The notes under the pieces: model-generated | Told to the model about the DNA's origin: nothing | Database searches by the model: none | The model's input: only the letters and a program-made list of their open reading frames with translations | Shown here: piece after piece, positions 44,629 through 54,521 of the stretch | Numbering within the stretch: the first letter of the stretch is position 1 | Layout of the letters: every line of letters begins with the position of its first letter | Origin: Pseudomonas lutea | GTDB lineage: Bacteria; Pseudomonadota; Gammaproteobacteria; Pseudomonadales; Pseudomonadaceae | Direction: 5' to 3' | DNA length: 64,000 bases | Assembly (NCBI RefSeq): GCF_000759445.1 | Contig: NZ_JRMB01000001.1 | Location: 2,170,001-2,234,000, forward strand | Program-made: the position numbers and the translations under genes

Positions 44629-45024
44629 ATGTACGTCAAGCACCGCGAATTGTCCGTCACGCTGCGCCCGCTCAAGCTGATCGCGTCGATTGCTGCTGGC
44701 ATTTGGCTAGGGTTCATGGCCGTGCTACTGACCCTGTGGCTGATCTACGCCCTTCTCCCCGCCAGCCAGACGCAAGCGTTGAATGACGCGGCCGCCCAGT
44801 TGGCCAACCCGCCGTCGGCCAAGCCAAAGCCCGAGAGCGCCAACCCGATGTTCGACCAGTACCAACAGATGCTGCGCGACAGCGAGGCCCGTCAGTCGCA
44901 GGCGGCCGAACAGGCGGAACGCCAGCGCAGCTTCAACGGGCCAAAGTGCCAGTTCTGGATGCAGCAAAACCAGACCGCTCCGAGCGAGAAAAGCCGCGCG
45001 AGCGTTTATCAGTTCTGCGGATAG
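44629..45024 (+). CDS. conserved small membrane protein of unknown function
   Basis: 131 residues from the ATG at 44629, with GGAG just upstream; a longer frame starting inside earP is not used. One membrane segment at about 15-45 (LKLIASIAAGIWLGFMAVLL), then a periplasmic proline/alanine-rich region and a C-terminus with a possible disulfide pair (GPKCQFW and YQFCG). I recognise it only as conserved in Pseudomonas. It is 21 bases upstream of the GreA/GreB-like gene. Confidence 0.8.
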   Translation: MYVKHRELSVTLRPLKLIASIAAGIWLGFMAVLLTLWLIYALLPASQTQALNDAAAQLANPPSAKPKPESANPMFDQYQQMLRDSEARQSQAAEQAERQRSFNGPKCQFWMQQNQTAPSEKSRASVYQFCG

Positions 45025-45045
45025 AACCCCTTGTCGAGTCAACCC

Positions 45046-45534
45046 ATGCCCCTGAACAAGTCAGCAGTCCTGCAGTGCATCGTCGAACGGCTGCAGGTCG
45101 ATCTCGACGTGGCCGTACGCGCCGCGCAGACCGCTTACGAAACCGCGACCCACGAAGAGAACATCGCCGAGAACAAGTACGACACGCTCGGGCTGGAGGC
45201 CTCGTACCTGGCTGCGGGTCAGGCGCGCCGGGTGGAGGAAATTCGCCAGTCACTGAACCTGTGTCGCCAGCTTGTGCTGAAGCCTTTCGACGAACAGCGT
45301 GGCATTCAGACCGGCGACCTTATCGCCCTTCAGGCAGACAACGGTACGCAGCAGCTTTTGTTTCTTGCACCAGACGCGGCGGGGCTCAGAGTCAGCGTCG
45401 AGGAGCAGTCGATTACCGTGATCACCCCGCGCGCGCCTCTGGGCCAGAACCTGCTCGGCAAGCTCGACGGGGACGAGGTGCAGGTGGTGGTCAACGGCAG
45501 CCGCCAATCCTTCGAGATCACGCAGATCCTGTGA
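45046..45534 (+). CDS. GreA/GreB-family transcription elongation factor
   Basis: 162 residues from the ATG at 45046; a TTG at 45031 is possible. An N-terminal coiled coil (about 5-75, with ENIAENKYDTLGLEASYL) precedes a C-terminal GreA-type domain (about 80-162, ITPRAPLGQNLLGKLDGDEV). Such proteins enter the RNA polymerase channel. This one is a divergent paralogue, and transcript-cleavage activity is not assured. Confidence 0.85.
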   Translation: MPLNKSAVLQCIVERLQVDLDVAVRAAQTAYETATHEENIAENKYDTLGLEASYLAAGQARRVEEIRQSLNLCRQLVLKPFDEQRGIQTGDLIALQADNGTQQLLFLAPDAAGLRVSVEEQSITVITPRAPLGQNLLGKLDGDEVQVVVNGSRQSFEITQIL

Positions 45535-45657
45535 TCCACTGATCATTTGCAGGGTTGTAGCGTCCGACTTTTTGTGGGTAAGGTGCGTTGTCGCACGATA
45601 AACGGTGAATCCCGGAATACGGAGCCGGGGACACGGATTTAACCAAGGAGATATTTC

Positions 45658-45864
45658 ATGACGAACGTCATCACTTTCCCTGACGCCCATGAACGTGATC
45701 GCCTCAAGTCCAGTGACCACCAGGGGTTGAGATACCTGAACAAGAAAGAGCGACAACTGATCGACCGCCTGCGTATGACCAGTCACGCGGGCCGTCAGTA
45801 CGTTTACGACTACGCCAGCATCATGCAGCGTTCCAAGCCGCTGTACCCCGAACCGGTGGATTAA
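45658..45864 (+). CDS. small conserved protein of unknown function
   Basis: 68 residues with a textbook ribosome site AAGGAGATA before the ATG. It is basic and probably helical (LNKKERQLIDRLRMTS), with no membrane segment. No family is recognised. Confidence 0.75.
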   Translation: MTNVITFPDAHERDRLKSSDHQGLRYLNKKERQLIDRLRMTSHAGRQYVYDYASIMQRSKPLYPEPVD

Positions 45865-46007
45865 ACGGCACATGGTGGTTCAGCACAGGTTCAGTACAAC
45901 GCTACCGGGCGCAGGCTTGGAGTGGGCGCATGTTTCTGTCCTCGGGAAAGCAGCATGCTCACTGCACCGCTTGGCTCTGCGCCCGCTTTTACGCCTGCCG
46001 GATCAAT

Positions 46008-46690
46008 TTTGACGGTTCCCGGCGAACGCGATCTGCCTGTGTCATCCATTTCGCCTAACCCATCGCGTTCGCCAGCAAGCCGGCTCCTACAGGTCCGTGT
46101 CCTGCCTTGATATATCGGCCAACGCAGCACCCGGTGTAGGAGCGCGGTTCCCGGCGAATGCGATCTGCCTGTGTCATCCATTTCGCCTAACCCATCGCGT
46201 TCGCCAGCAAGCCGGCCCATACAGGTCCGTGTCCTGCCTTGATAAATCGGCCAACGCAGCACCCGGTGTATGAGCGCGGCTCCCGGCGAATGCGATTTGC
46301 CTGTGTCATCCATTTCGCCTGATCCATCGCATTCGCCAGCAAGCCGGCTCCTACAGGTCCGTGTCCTGCCTTGATAAATCGACCAACGCAGCACCCGGTG
46401 TAGGAGCGCGCTTGCCCGCGAATGCGATCTGCCGGTGTCATCCATTTCGCCTGACCCACCGCGTTCGCCAGCAAGCCGGGTCTTACAGGTCCGTGTCCTG
46501 CCTTGATAAATGGGCCAACGCAACACCCGGCGTAGGAGCGCGCTTGCCCGCGAATGCGATTTGCCTGTGTCATCCATTTCGCCTGATCTACCGCGTTCGC
46601 CAGCAAGCCGGCTCTACAGGTCCGTGTCCTGCCTTAATAAATCGGCCAACGCAGCACCCGGTGTAGGAGCGCGCTTGCCCGCGAATGCGG
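46008..46690. repeat. REP array, 132-base period
   Basis: Five landmarks GTCCGTGTCCTG at 46093, 46225, 46357, 46489 and 46620 mark units of about 132 bases holding both REP types in inverted order. The region between the small gene and the aldo/keto reductase contains no supported gene. The period is a multiple of three, which creates spurious long frames. Confidence 0.9.
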
Positions 46691-46876
46691 TGGTTCAGGC
46701 GCTGCACTCACGACATTCCACTGAACGATCGCGATCAAGCGCTGCCCCAAACTCCATGGCATTGATGATCGCCCGGCAAAAGTCCCGTGCCTGCGCCGCG
46801 GTTTTTCGCCGCCGTCCGGCACGGGATACTGGGCATCCGATCCGTTTCCTTTTCCACCAGAACCATGGAGTCCCCT

Positions 46877-47680
46877 ATGACTGTTCCCGCATTTGGCCTC
46901 GGCACGTTCCGCCTCAAAGATCAGGTCGTCATCGACTCCGTCAGCACCGGCCTGGAGCTGGGCTATCGGGTCATCGACACCGCACAAATCTATGGCAACG
47001 AAGCCGAAGTCGGTCAGGCCATCGAGCAGAGCGGTGTGCCGCGTGACGAGCTTTACATCACCACCAAGATCTGGACCGACAACTTCGCCGCGGACAAACT
47101 GATCACGAGCCTCAAGGAGAGCCTGGCCAAGCTCAAGACCGATCACGTTGACCTGACGCTGATCCACTGGCCGTCGCCCAAAGGCCAGGTGCCCGTCGCC
47201 GAATTCATGGGCGCGCTGCTGGAAGCCAAGCAGCAGGGCCTAACCCGCGAAATCGGCATTTCCAACTTCACCGTTGCGCTGATGGGAGAAGCCATCGCGG
47301 CGGTCGGTGCCGAAAACATCGCCACCAACCAGATCGAGTTGCACCCGTACCTGCAAAATCGCACGGTGGCCGAATTCGCCAAACAGCACGGCATCAAGAT
47401 CACCTCGTACATGACGCTGGCCTACGGAGAAGTGTTGAAGGACCCGGTGATCGGCCAGATCGCCCAGCGCCACCACGCAACCCCTGCACAAGTGACGCTG
47501 GCCTGGGCCATGCAGCTCGGTTATGCGGTGATCCCATCGTCGACCAAGCGCGAGAACCTGGAAAGCAACCTCAAAGCCGTGGACCTCAAACTGAGCGACG
47601 ACGACATGGCACAGATTGCCCAGCTCGACCGCGGTCATCGCCTGACCAGCCCGGCGAGCCTCGCGCCGCAGTGGGATTGA
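46877..47680 (+). CDS. dkgB: aldo/keto reductase, DkgB-like
   Basis: 267 residues from the ATG at 46877, with GGAG 6 bases upstream. (beta/alpha)8 barrel: the catalytic tetrad residues lie in [18 protein letters not shown] and LIHWPSP, with GISNF and [13 protein letters not shown] binding NADPH. DkgB reduces 2,5-diketogluconate, methylglyoxal and other aldehydes. Specificity is inferred from overall resemblance. Confidence 0.88.
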   Translation: MTVPAFGLGTFRLKDQVVIDSVSTGLELGYRVIDTAQIYGNEAEVGQAIEQSGVPRDELYITTKIWTDNFAADKLITSLKESLAKLKTDHVDLTLIHWPSPKGQVPVAEFMGALLEAKQQGLTREIGISNFTVALMGEAIAAVGAENIATNQIELHPYLQNRTVAEFAKQHGIKITSYMTLAYGEVLKDPVIGQIAQRHHATPAQVTLAWAMQLGYAVIPSSTKRENLESNLKAVDLKLSDDDMAQIAQLDRGHRLTSPASLAPQWD

Positions 47681-47741
47681 TGCCAGCACAAGACCAGGGA
47701 TGCCCCCCTGACACCTGGCTGCCTGGATTCAAGTAAGGCAC

Positions 47742-47836
47742 TTGTGGGTGCGAGCTTGCTCGCGAAGAGGCCAGTACATCCACTACACGTTTATGGATTG
47801 AACTGCCGTCTTCGCGAGCAAGCTCACTCCCACAGT
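47742..47836. repeat. inverted pair of a second REP family
   Basis: Arms GTGGGTGCGAGCTTGCTCGC and its near-complement (GCGAGCAAGCTCACTCCCAC) around a 40-base spacer. The rest of the gap to 48217 shows nothing I can support except the likely GntR promoter. Confidence 0.8.
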
Positions 47837-48217
47837 GGCCAGCGTGTGCTGGACCACAATGGGCAATCAGCAAAGAGCGCAATCCCCACACTCCCACAGC
47901 GCCGCGCTGAGCGCTGAGCTCTGCATTCGGCGCCCTCTAATAACGCACCCGAACCATAAACAGGCGCCCTGTCGGCGCCGCCTCTGAAATTGGTTCGCTT
48001 ACTGCCTGAACCAATCCCGCCGTTCCCCGCGAACCAGACTCCCGAACCATTGCCGATTGGCCCGCTGCGGCGGGATCACGCCTGGCCGCAAGCCCGGCCA
48101 TCGGACCTTGCCCGTGAACCAATTTTCATTGGCATCGCTATTGCACTCGTCCTCATTAGCCAGGCCTTGCTTGATCAAGCGCCCGGCCTCCGGTTTACCC
48201 CGTGACGAGGGACGCAG

Positions 48218-48955
48218 ATGGACAGCATCGACACCGACGCAACGCACGACACATCGTCGAAGATGGCCCTCGACGCGCTGCGCCAGATGGTCGCCCAGCA
48301 AGCAGCGTTTCCGCAGCGGCCACTGCCGACCGAGCGCGACCTGGCGGTGGATTTCGGCGTCAGCCGCCGCGCCATTCGCCGCGCGCTGGCGGTGCTTGAA
48401 GCCGAAGGGCATATCTGGCGCAGGCAGGGCAAAGGTACGTTTGTCGGCCCTACCCCGCCGAGCGCGGCGATGAGCTTTGCCAAGCTGTCGAGCCGAACCA
48501 ATTTCAGCGAAGTCATGGAAGCGCGCATCTATCTGGAGCCGGCGCTGGCCTCGCTGGCTGCCCTGCGCGCCAGCGGTGAGCAGATGGCAATCCTGCGGCG
48601 CCTGACCGAGCGCACCACCCACCAGCAACACGCCAGCGAACCCGACGCCGAAGGCATCGAGTTGTGGGACAGCGCCTTGCACCGCGCCATCGCCGAAGCC
48701 GCTGGCAACCGCCTGATGCTGGACATCTTTGAAATGCTCGACGCGATCCGCCTGGACCCGGCGTGGCGCGATCTGCGTCAGCGCGCCCGCAACACCGACC
48801 GCCTGAGCACCTACAGCCACGATCACCACGACATCGTCGGCGCCATTGAAAGCCGCGATCCGGCCAAGGCCGCCACCGCCATGCGCGGGCATCTGCGGGC
48901 GCTGCAGCAAGCGCTCGATCACGTTATCCAGCAAGACCTTGAGGCCAGCGTATGA
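48218..48955 (+). CDS. GntR/FadR-family transcriptional regulator
   Basis: 245 residues. Winged helix at about 20-85 (RDLAVDFGVSRRAIRRALAV), then an FCD effector domain at about 95-230 with the metal-binding histidines seen in DSALHRAIAEAAGN and HHDIVGAI. GAGGG lies 6 bases before the ATG. It overlaps the first transporter gene by four bases and so heads the operon. It probably represses it in the absence of a peptide or acid effector. Confidence 0.92.
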   Translation: MDSIDTDATHDTSSKMALDALRQMVAQQAAFPQRPLPTERDLAVDFGVSRRAIRRALAVLEAEGHIWRRQGKGTFVGPTPPSAAMSFAKLSSRTNFSEVMEARIYLEPALASLAALRASGEQMAILRRLTERTTHQQHASEPDAEGIELWDSALHRAIAEAAGNRLMLDIFEMLDAIRLDPAWRDLRQRARNTDRLSTYSHDHHDIVGAIESRDPAKAATAMRGHLRALQQALDHVIQQDLEASV

Positions 48956-49956
48956 GCGCTTCACACGAGAGAAATGAATCGGTATTGAGCGTCAGCGACC
49001 TGACCGTGCGCTTCAAGGATGCGCCGGCCAATGTGGTCGACGGCGTGTCGTTCGCCATCCAGCCGGGCAAAACCCTGGCCATCGTCGGGGAGTCTGGCTG
49101 CGGCAAAAGCGTGACGTCCATGGCGCTTATGGGCCTGCTCCCCGACACCGCGACCGTCCAGGCCAGCGCTTCCAGCCTGCTGGGCGAAGCGTTGCTGGGC
49201 ATGTCCGATGAGCGCCTGCTGGACGTGCGTGGCAACCGCATGGCGATGATCTTTCAGGAGCCGATGACCTCGCTCAACCCGGTGTTCACCATTGGCGATC
49301 AGATCGCCGAGAGCGTGACCCGCCATCAGGGGCTGTCCGCCAGCGCCGCCCGCCAGCGCGCATTACAGATGCTGGAGAAGGTCCGTGTGCCCGACGCGGT
49401 TCAGCGCCTCGACGCCTACCCTCACGAGCTGTCCGGCGGCATGCGCCAGCGCGCGATGATCGCCATGGCGCTGGCCAACGACCCGGCGCTGATCATCGCC
49501 GACGAACCCACCACCGCGCTGGACGTGACCATACAGGCGCAAATTCTCTCGCTGGTCGCCAGCCTTCAGGCCGAAACCGGCACCTCGATGATCCTCATCA
49601 CCCACGACCTGGGCGTTGTCGCCGAGGTGGCCGACGAGGTCATGGTGATGTACGCCGGACGCGTGGTGGAAAGCGGCTCGGTGAAAACCCTCTTCGACGA
49701 CCCGCAGCACCCGTACACCATCGGTTTAATGGGCTCGATGCCTTCGGTCGGTCCGCGGGAAGGTCGTCTGGCGACTATCAACGGCCGCGTGCCCACCCCG
49801 GCCGAAATGCCCACGGGTTGCCGCTTTGCCAGCCGTTGCCCATTCGTGATCGCCGCCTGCCGCGAAGCACGCCCGCCCTTGCTGGAGATCTCAGCCGGGC
49901 ATTTCGCTGCGTGCATCCGCGCGCCACTCGAACAGCACGTGGGAGTCAGCGCATGA
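48952..49956 (+). CDS. dipeptide ABC transporter ATP-binding protein (DppD-type)
   Basis: 334 residues. Walker A GESGCGKS, signature LSGGMRQR, Walker [13 protein letters not shown], and the C-terminal Fe-S-like cysteine cluster seen in Opp/Dpp ATPases (CRFASRCPF). It energises import through the DppB/DppC-like permeases encoded downstream. It overlaps the genes on both sides by four bases. Confidence 0.95.
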   Translation: MSASHERNESVLSVSDLTVRFKDAPANVVDGVSFAIQPGKTLAIVGESGCGKSVTSMALMGLLPDTATVQASASSLLGEALLGMSDERLLDVRGNRMAMIFQEPMTSLNPVFTIGDQIAESVTRHQGLSASAARQRALQMLEKVRVPDAVQRLDAYPHELSGGMRQRAMIAMALANDPALIIADEPTTALDVTIQAQILSLVASLQAETGTSMILITHDLGVVAEVADEVMVMYAGRVVESGSVKTLFDDPQHPYTIGLMGSMPSVGPREGRLATINGRVPTPAEMPTGCRFASRCPFVIAACREARPPLLEISAGHFAACIRAPLEQHVGVSA

Positions 49957-51086
49957 GCGGTCCAGTCGAGAACATGATCCAGGCCGGGCTCCCGGCGGCT
50001 GTGGTTGAGAAGCCGATTCTTGAAAGCATCGTAGTCAGCAAGCACTTCTACAGCGAAGCCGGGTTCCTGCAGCGCAAAAAGCCGCCCGTACAAGCTGTCA
50101 ATGAAGTCTCGCTGGCGGTGCGTCGGGGCGAAACCCTGGCCTTGGTGGGTGAATCGGGCTCGGGCAAATCGACGTTGGGCCGGGTCCTCCTGAACCTGCT
50201 CAAGCCCACTGCGGGCGACGTGATTTATGAAGGTCGCAATCTGGGCAACCTGCCCGCTGACAAGCTGCGCCAAGTGCGCCGCGATTTGCAGATCATTTTC
50301 CAAGACCCATTCGCCTCGCTGAATCCGCGCATGAGCGTCGAATCAATCATCGGCGAGCCGATCTGGCTGCACCGTGACGACAGCCGCAGCGCACGCCAGG
50401 ACAAAGTCGCCGAGCTACTGCGCACGGTCGGCCTGGCGCCTGAGCACGGCAGTCGTTTCCCCCATGAGTTTTCCGGTGGTCAGCGTCAGCGCATCGGCAT
50501 TGCCCGCGCGCTGGCGTCGGAGCCACGGCTGATTCTGGGCGACGAACCGGTCTCCGCGCTGGACGTCTCGGTGCAGGCGCAGGTGGTCAACCTGTTGGAA
50601 GACCTCAAGCATCAATTCGGCCTGACCCTGTTGATCGTCGCCCACGGCCTGGCGGTGATCCGTCACATGAGTGATCGCGTGGCGGTGATGTACCTGGGCG
50701 AGATCGTCGAGCTGGCGCCGGTCAACGCGTTGTTCGAAACGCCTTTTCATCCCTACACCCAGGCGCTGATGGCCGCCGTGCCGGTCAGCCACCCCGATTT
50801 ACGTCGCCCGCGGCCGCTGCTCGGCGGCGACATGCCAAGCCCGAGCAAGCCGCCGTCCGGCTGCCGTTTTCACACCCGTTGTCCGCATGCCAAAGCGCTG
50901 TGCCGCGAGGTGAAGCCGGTGTTTGAAACGGTCGAGCCGGGCCGCCAGGTGGCCTGCCACTTCTGGCGCGAAATCGCCAATGCCGGCGCCGGTTCGCTGA
51001 TCGTACCGGCGCCCAGCGCCGCCTATAGCCAACGCCTCAATCTGTTCAAAAGCCATCAAGCCCTTTCTCTGGAGAGTCAGCCATGA
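49953..51086 (+). CDS. dipeptide ABC transporter ATP-binding protein (DppF-type)
   Basis: 377 residues from the ATG at 49953, in the ATGA overlap with the previous stop. Walker A GESGSGKS, signature FSGGQRQR, Walker [14 protein letters not shown]-terminal [14 protein letters not shown]. It is the second ATPase of the Opp/Dpp pair. A longer in-frame extension inside the previous gene is not used. Confidence 0.95.
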   Translation: MSGPVENMIQAGLPAAVVEKPILESIVVSKHFYSEAGFLQRKKPPVQAVNEVSLAVRRGETLALVGESGSGKSTLGRVLLNLLKPTAGDVIYEGRNLGNLPADKLRQVRRDLQIIFQDPFASLNPRMSVESIIGEPIWLHRDDSRSARQDKVAELLRTVGLAPEHGSRFPHEFSGGQRQRIGIARALASEPRLILGDEPVSALDVSVQAQVVNLLEDLKHQFGLTLLIVAHGLAVIRHMSDRVAVMYLGEIVELAPVNALFETPFHPYTQALMAAVPVSHPDLRRPRPLLGGDMPSPSKPPSGCRFHTRCPHAKALCREVKPVFETVEPGRQVACHFWREIANAGAGSLIVPAPSAAYSQRLNLFKSHQALSLESQP

Positions 51087-52582
51087 AGTTCGCCCACCTG
51101 ATGACAACCACGTTGTTGCTGCTCGCTGCGAATGCGGCTGTCGCCGAAACCACCCTGCGCATCGGCATTCAGGATGACCCTGACATGCTCGACCCGCACC
51201 GCTCGCGCACCTACTCCGGGCGCCTGGTCTACACCGCGCTGTGCGACAAGCTGGTGGACGTCAATCCCGACCTGACCTTTGTGCCGCAACTGGCCACGGC
51301 CTGGAACTGGAGCGAAGACGGCAAGACGCTGACCATGACCCTGCGCGACGGCGTGACCTTCCACGACGGCGAGGTGTTCGACGCCGCCGCCGTGAAATTC
51401 AACCTCGACCGCGCGCGCACCCTCCCCGATTCGCTGCGCAAAAGTGAGCTGGCCTCGGTGGAAAGCGTGGACGTGATTGATGCGAAGACCGTGGCGATCA
51501 AGGTCAAGCAACCCGACGCAACGCTGATCTCGCAGCTGTCGGACCGCGCCGGGATGATGCTCGCGCCAAAGGCCTCTGCAACCGACGTGGCCTCGAAACC
51601 GGTGTGTTCCGGGCCGTACAAGTTCGTGCAGCGCGTGCAGCAGGATCGCATCGTACTGGAGCGCTTCGACAATTACTGGAACAAGCAGGCCTACCACTTC
51701 GACAAAGTGATTTTCCTGCCGATTCCTGACACCTCCGTGCGCCTGGCCAACCTGCGTTCCGGCGATCTGGACATCATCGAACGCGTCGCACCCACCGACG
51801 TCAAGACCGCCAAAGCCGACAGCCATGTGCAGGTGTTCAGCACGCCGGGGCTGGGCTACATGCAGCTGATGTACAACACCAATAACGGCGACAAGGCCAA
51901 CAATCCGCTGGGGAAGGACAAGCGCGTGCGCAAGGCCTTCGAACTGGCCATCGACCGCGACGCGATCAATCAGGTGGTGTTTGAAGGCCTGTACGCCCCG
52001 AGCGCCCAGCCGTTCCCGAAAAACAGCCCGTATTACGACAAGGACCTGCCGCTGCCGACCCGCGATGTCGAGGCCAGCAAGAAGCTGCTTGCCGAAGCCG
52101 GCGTCAAAACCCCGGTCAGCGTCGAACTGAAGGTGGCCAACAACCCTATCGCCCAGCAGGTCGGCCAGATCATTCAGGCGATGGCTGAGGAAGCCGGCTT
52201 CAAGGTCAATCTGATCGCGACTGAATACGCCACGCTGCTCAGCGAGCAACAGGCGGGCAACTTTCAGATCGGCATGAGCGCCTGGTCGGGCCGCCCGGAC
52301 CCGGACGGCGATATCCATCAGTTCGTGACCTGCAAGGGCGGCCAGAACGACGGCCATTTCTGCGACCCGAAACTCGACGAGCTGCTGAACAAGGCCCGCA
52401 CTGTGAACGATCAGGCCCAGCGTCAGGCGCTTTATTTCGAGGCCCTGCGCCTGCTGGCCGAAGACGTGCCTACCAGCTACCTGTACTTCGATCCGCGAAT
52501 CATCGCCATGCGCAGCAACCTCACCGGTTTCGTGCCCAACCCCGATGGTTTGATTCGCCTGAACAACGTCGCTTTCAAATGA
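51083..52582 (+). CDS. ABC peptide-type substrate-binding protein
   Basis: 499 residues, SBP_bac_5 family. The signal peptide ends near NAAVA (about residue 21). Typical landmarks are [30 protein letters not shown] and [15 protein letters not shown]. It binds a peptide or glutathione-like ligand in the periplasm. It overlaps the ATPase stop (ATGA). The neighbouring gamma-glutamyltransferase suggests a gamma-glutamyl ligand. Confidence 0.94.
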   Translation: MKFAHLMTTTLLLLAANAAVAETTLRIGIQDDPDMLDPHRSRTYSGRLVYTALCDKLVDVNPDLTFVPQLATAWNWSEDGKTLTMTLRDGVTFHDGEVFDAAAVKFNLDRARTLPDSLRKSELASVESVDVIDAKTVAIKVKQPDATLISQLSDRAGMMLAPKASATDVASKPVCSGPYKFVQRVQQDRIVLERFDNYWNKQAYHFDKVIFLPIPDTSVRLANLRSGDLDIIERVAPTDVKTAKADSHVQVFSTPGLGYMQLMYNTNNGDKANNPLGKDKRVRKAFELAIDRDAINQVVFEGLYAPSAQPFPKNSPYYDKDLPLPTRDVEASKKLLAEAGVKTPVSVELKVANNPIAQQVGQIIQAMAEEAGFKVNLIATEYATLLSEQQAGNFQIGMSAWSGRPDPDGDIHQFVTCKGGQNDGHFCDPKLDELLNKARTVNDQAQRQALYFEALRLLAEDVPTSYLYFDPRIIAMRSNLTGFVPNPDGLIRLNNVAFK

Positions 52583-52625
52583 CAACGGCACGCGTGGATA
52601 ACCGCTTCGGCCGCGAGGACTCGTC

Positions 52626-53570
52626 ATGCTGACATTCATCCTGCGACGCCTGCTCAGTGCCATTCCGACGCTGATTCTGGTTTCGCTGTTCGTCTTCACC
52701 CTGCAAAAGCTGTTGCCGGGTGACCCGGTGCAGGCCATGGCGGGCGAGGAGCGCGACCCTGCGGTCATGGAATACTTGCGCGAGAAATACCGGCTCAACG
52801 ACCCGCTGCCGCTGCAATACGTGCACTGGGTCGGCAACGTCCTGCAAGGCGATTTCGGCACGTCATTGCGCACCGAGCAACCGGTGACCGTATTGTTGGC
52901 GTCGAAGCTGCCGGTGACCATCGAGCTGGCAGTGCTGGCGCTGATCATTGCGCTGGTGATCGGCATTCCAACCGGGGTGATTTCGGCGGTGCGCAAGGGC
53001 ACGTCGGTGGACTACGCCGCCAACGTGTTCGCCCTGTCGGGGATCTCCATTCCGCACTTCTGGCTGGGCATTCTGCTGATCATGATCTTCGCCGTGAAAC
53101 TGCAATGGCTTCCGGCCTCGGGCTTCGTGCCGCTGGGTGAAGACGTCGGGCAGAACCTGAAAACCCTGATCCTGCCGGCCTTTGTGCTGGGCGCCGGGTT
53201 GTCAGGCGTGCTGATGCGCCATACCCGCAGCGCGATGCTCGAAGTGCTGCGCGCCGATTACGTGCGCACTGCGCGGGCCAAGGGTCTGTTCCCGCGCACG
53301 GTGATTTTGAAGCACGCCCTGCGCAATGCGCTGATGCCCATCGTCACGCTGACCACGCTGCTGTTTGGCGAATTGCTCGGCGGTGCGGTGTTGACCGAGC
53401 AAGTGTTCAGCATTCCGGGCTTCGGCAAGATGATCGTTGATGCTGTGTTCAATCGCGATTACGCCGTGGTGCAAGGCGTGGTGCTGTGCGTGGCGATCGG
53501 TTTTCTGCTGCTCAATTTGCTGGCCGACGTGCTGTATCGCCTGATCAATCCGCGCCTGAGGACTGCCTGA
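52626..53570 (+). CDS. ABC transporter permease (DppB-type)
   Basis: 314 residues, six membrane helices, the first at 9-30. The EAA-type loop is YVRTARAKGLFPRTVILKHA near residue 215. It forms half of the channel with the next gene and overlaps it by one base (TGATG). Confidence 0.95.
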   Translation: MLTFILRRLLSAIPTLILVSLFVFTLQKLLPGDPVQAMAGEERDPAVMEYLREKYRLNDPLPLQYVHWVGNVLQGDFGTSLRTEQPVTVLLASKLPVTIELAVLALIIALVIGIPTGVISAVRKGTSVDYAANVFALSGISIPHFWLGILLIMIFAVKLQWLPASGFVPLGEDVGQNLKTLILPAFVLGAGLSGVLMRHTRSAMLEVLRADYVRTARAKGLFPRTVILKHALRNALMPIVTLTTLLFGELLGGAVLTEQVFSIPGFGKMIVDAVFNRDYAVVQGVVLCVAIGFLLLNLLADVLYRLINPRLRTA

Positions 53571-54451
53571 TGACTTCGCTGGCCCATCCTGTTGTGGCTC
53601 CAAAAGAGTCGCTTAAACCCCGCACGCGTTCGCCGTTCGTGAAGAAGTTTCTCGCCAACAAGGGCGCGGTGGTCGGCGCGGCCGTGCTGATCCTGTTCGT
53701 TCTTGCGGCGTTACTGGCGCCGTGGATCGCGCCCCATGACCCGCTCAAGGCCAACTTCCTCGCCGTGCGCAAGGCGCCTTCGCTGATCTACTGGCTAGGC
53801 ACGGATGAGCTGGGCCGTGACCTGTTTTCGCGCCTGCTCTGGGGGGCGCGCAGTTCATTGCTGGCCGGCGGCGTTTCGGTAGCAATCGCCATGGTCATCG
53901 GCGTGCCGTTGGGCCTGTTGGCCGGGTACTTCGGTGGCAAGCTGGATGCGGTTATTTCTCGCATCATGGAAGCGCTGCTGTCATGTCCTTTTCTGGTGCT
54001 GGCCATTGCCTTGGGCGCGTTTCTCGGCCCGAGCCTGACCAACGCGATGATCGCCATCGGGCTGTCGGCGATGCCGATTTTCGCGCGACTGACCCGCGGC
54101 CAGGTGCTGGCGATCCGTCACGAAGATTACCTGGAAGGCGCCCGCGCCATCGGCCTGCCGGATCGCTGGATCATCCTGCGCTACGTCCTGCCCAACGTGT
54201 TGTCGCCGCTGGTGGTGCAAGCGACCCTGACCATCGCCTCGGCGATCCTGGCGGAAGCGAGCCTGTCGTTTCTCGGCCTGGGTCAGCAACCGCCCTCGCC
54301 GTCCTGGGGTTCGATGCTCAACACGGCGAAGAACTTCATGGAGCAGGCGCCGTGGATGTCCATCGCCCCAGGCGTGGCGATCTATATCACGGTGTTGTGC
54401 TTCAACCTGCTGGGTGACGGGCTGCGTGACGCCCTCGATCCGAAAAGCTGA
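53570..54451 (+). CDS. ABC transporter permease (DppC-type)
   Basis: 293 residues from the ATG at 53570. A cytoplasmic N-terminus leads to a first helix at about 37-58 (AVVGAAVLILFVLAALLAPW), then five more. LGTDELGRDLFSRLLWGARS and the EAA loop DYLEGARAIGLPDRWIILRY are typical of DppC. The gamma-glutamyltransferase gene follows after 70 bases. Confidence 0.95.
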   Translation: MTSLAHPVVAPKESLKPRTRSPFVKKFLANKGAVVGAAVLILFVLAALLAPWIAPHDPLKANFLAVRKAPSLIYWLGTDELGRDLFSRLLWGARSSLLAGGVSVAIAMVIGVPLGLLAGYFGGKLDAVISRIMEALLSCPFLVLAIALGAFLGPSLTNAMIAIGLSAMPIFARLTRGQVLAIRHEDYLEGARAIGLPDRWIILRYVLPNVLSPLVVQATLTIASAILAEASLSFLGLGQQPPSPSWGSMLNTAKNFMEQAPWMSIAPGVAIYITVLCFNLLGDGLRDALDPKS

Positions 54452-54521
54452 AGGCTTCGATGCCCACCGGCTCGAAAGCTGCGCCCTTACTACCGATCAA
54501 CTGCCAAGAAGAGACGACTGC

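Noticed and set aside
45891..46690. 228- and 139-residue repetitive frames on the minus strand
   Set aside because: Same artefact from the 132-base REP array.
46008..46690. CRISPR array candidate because of regular spacing
   Set aside because: Units are 132 bases with inverted REP arms and conserved rather than unique spacers; no cas genes.
51077..53002. 641-residue frame on the minus strand opposite the peptide-binding protein and permease
   Set aside because: Mirror frame of high-GC codon use; the plus-strand genes have clear families, signals and coupled starts.
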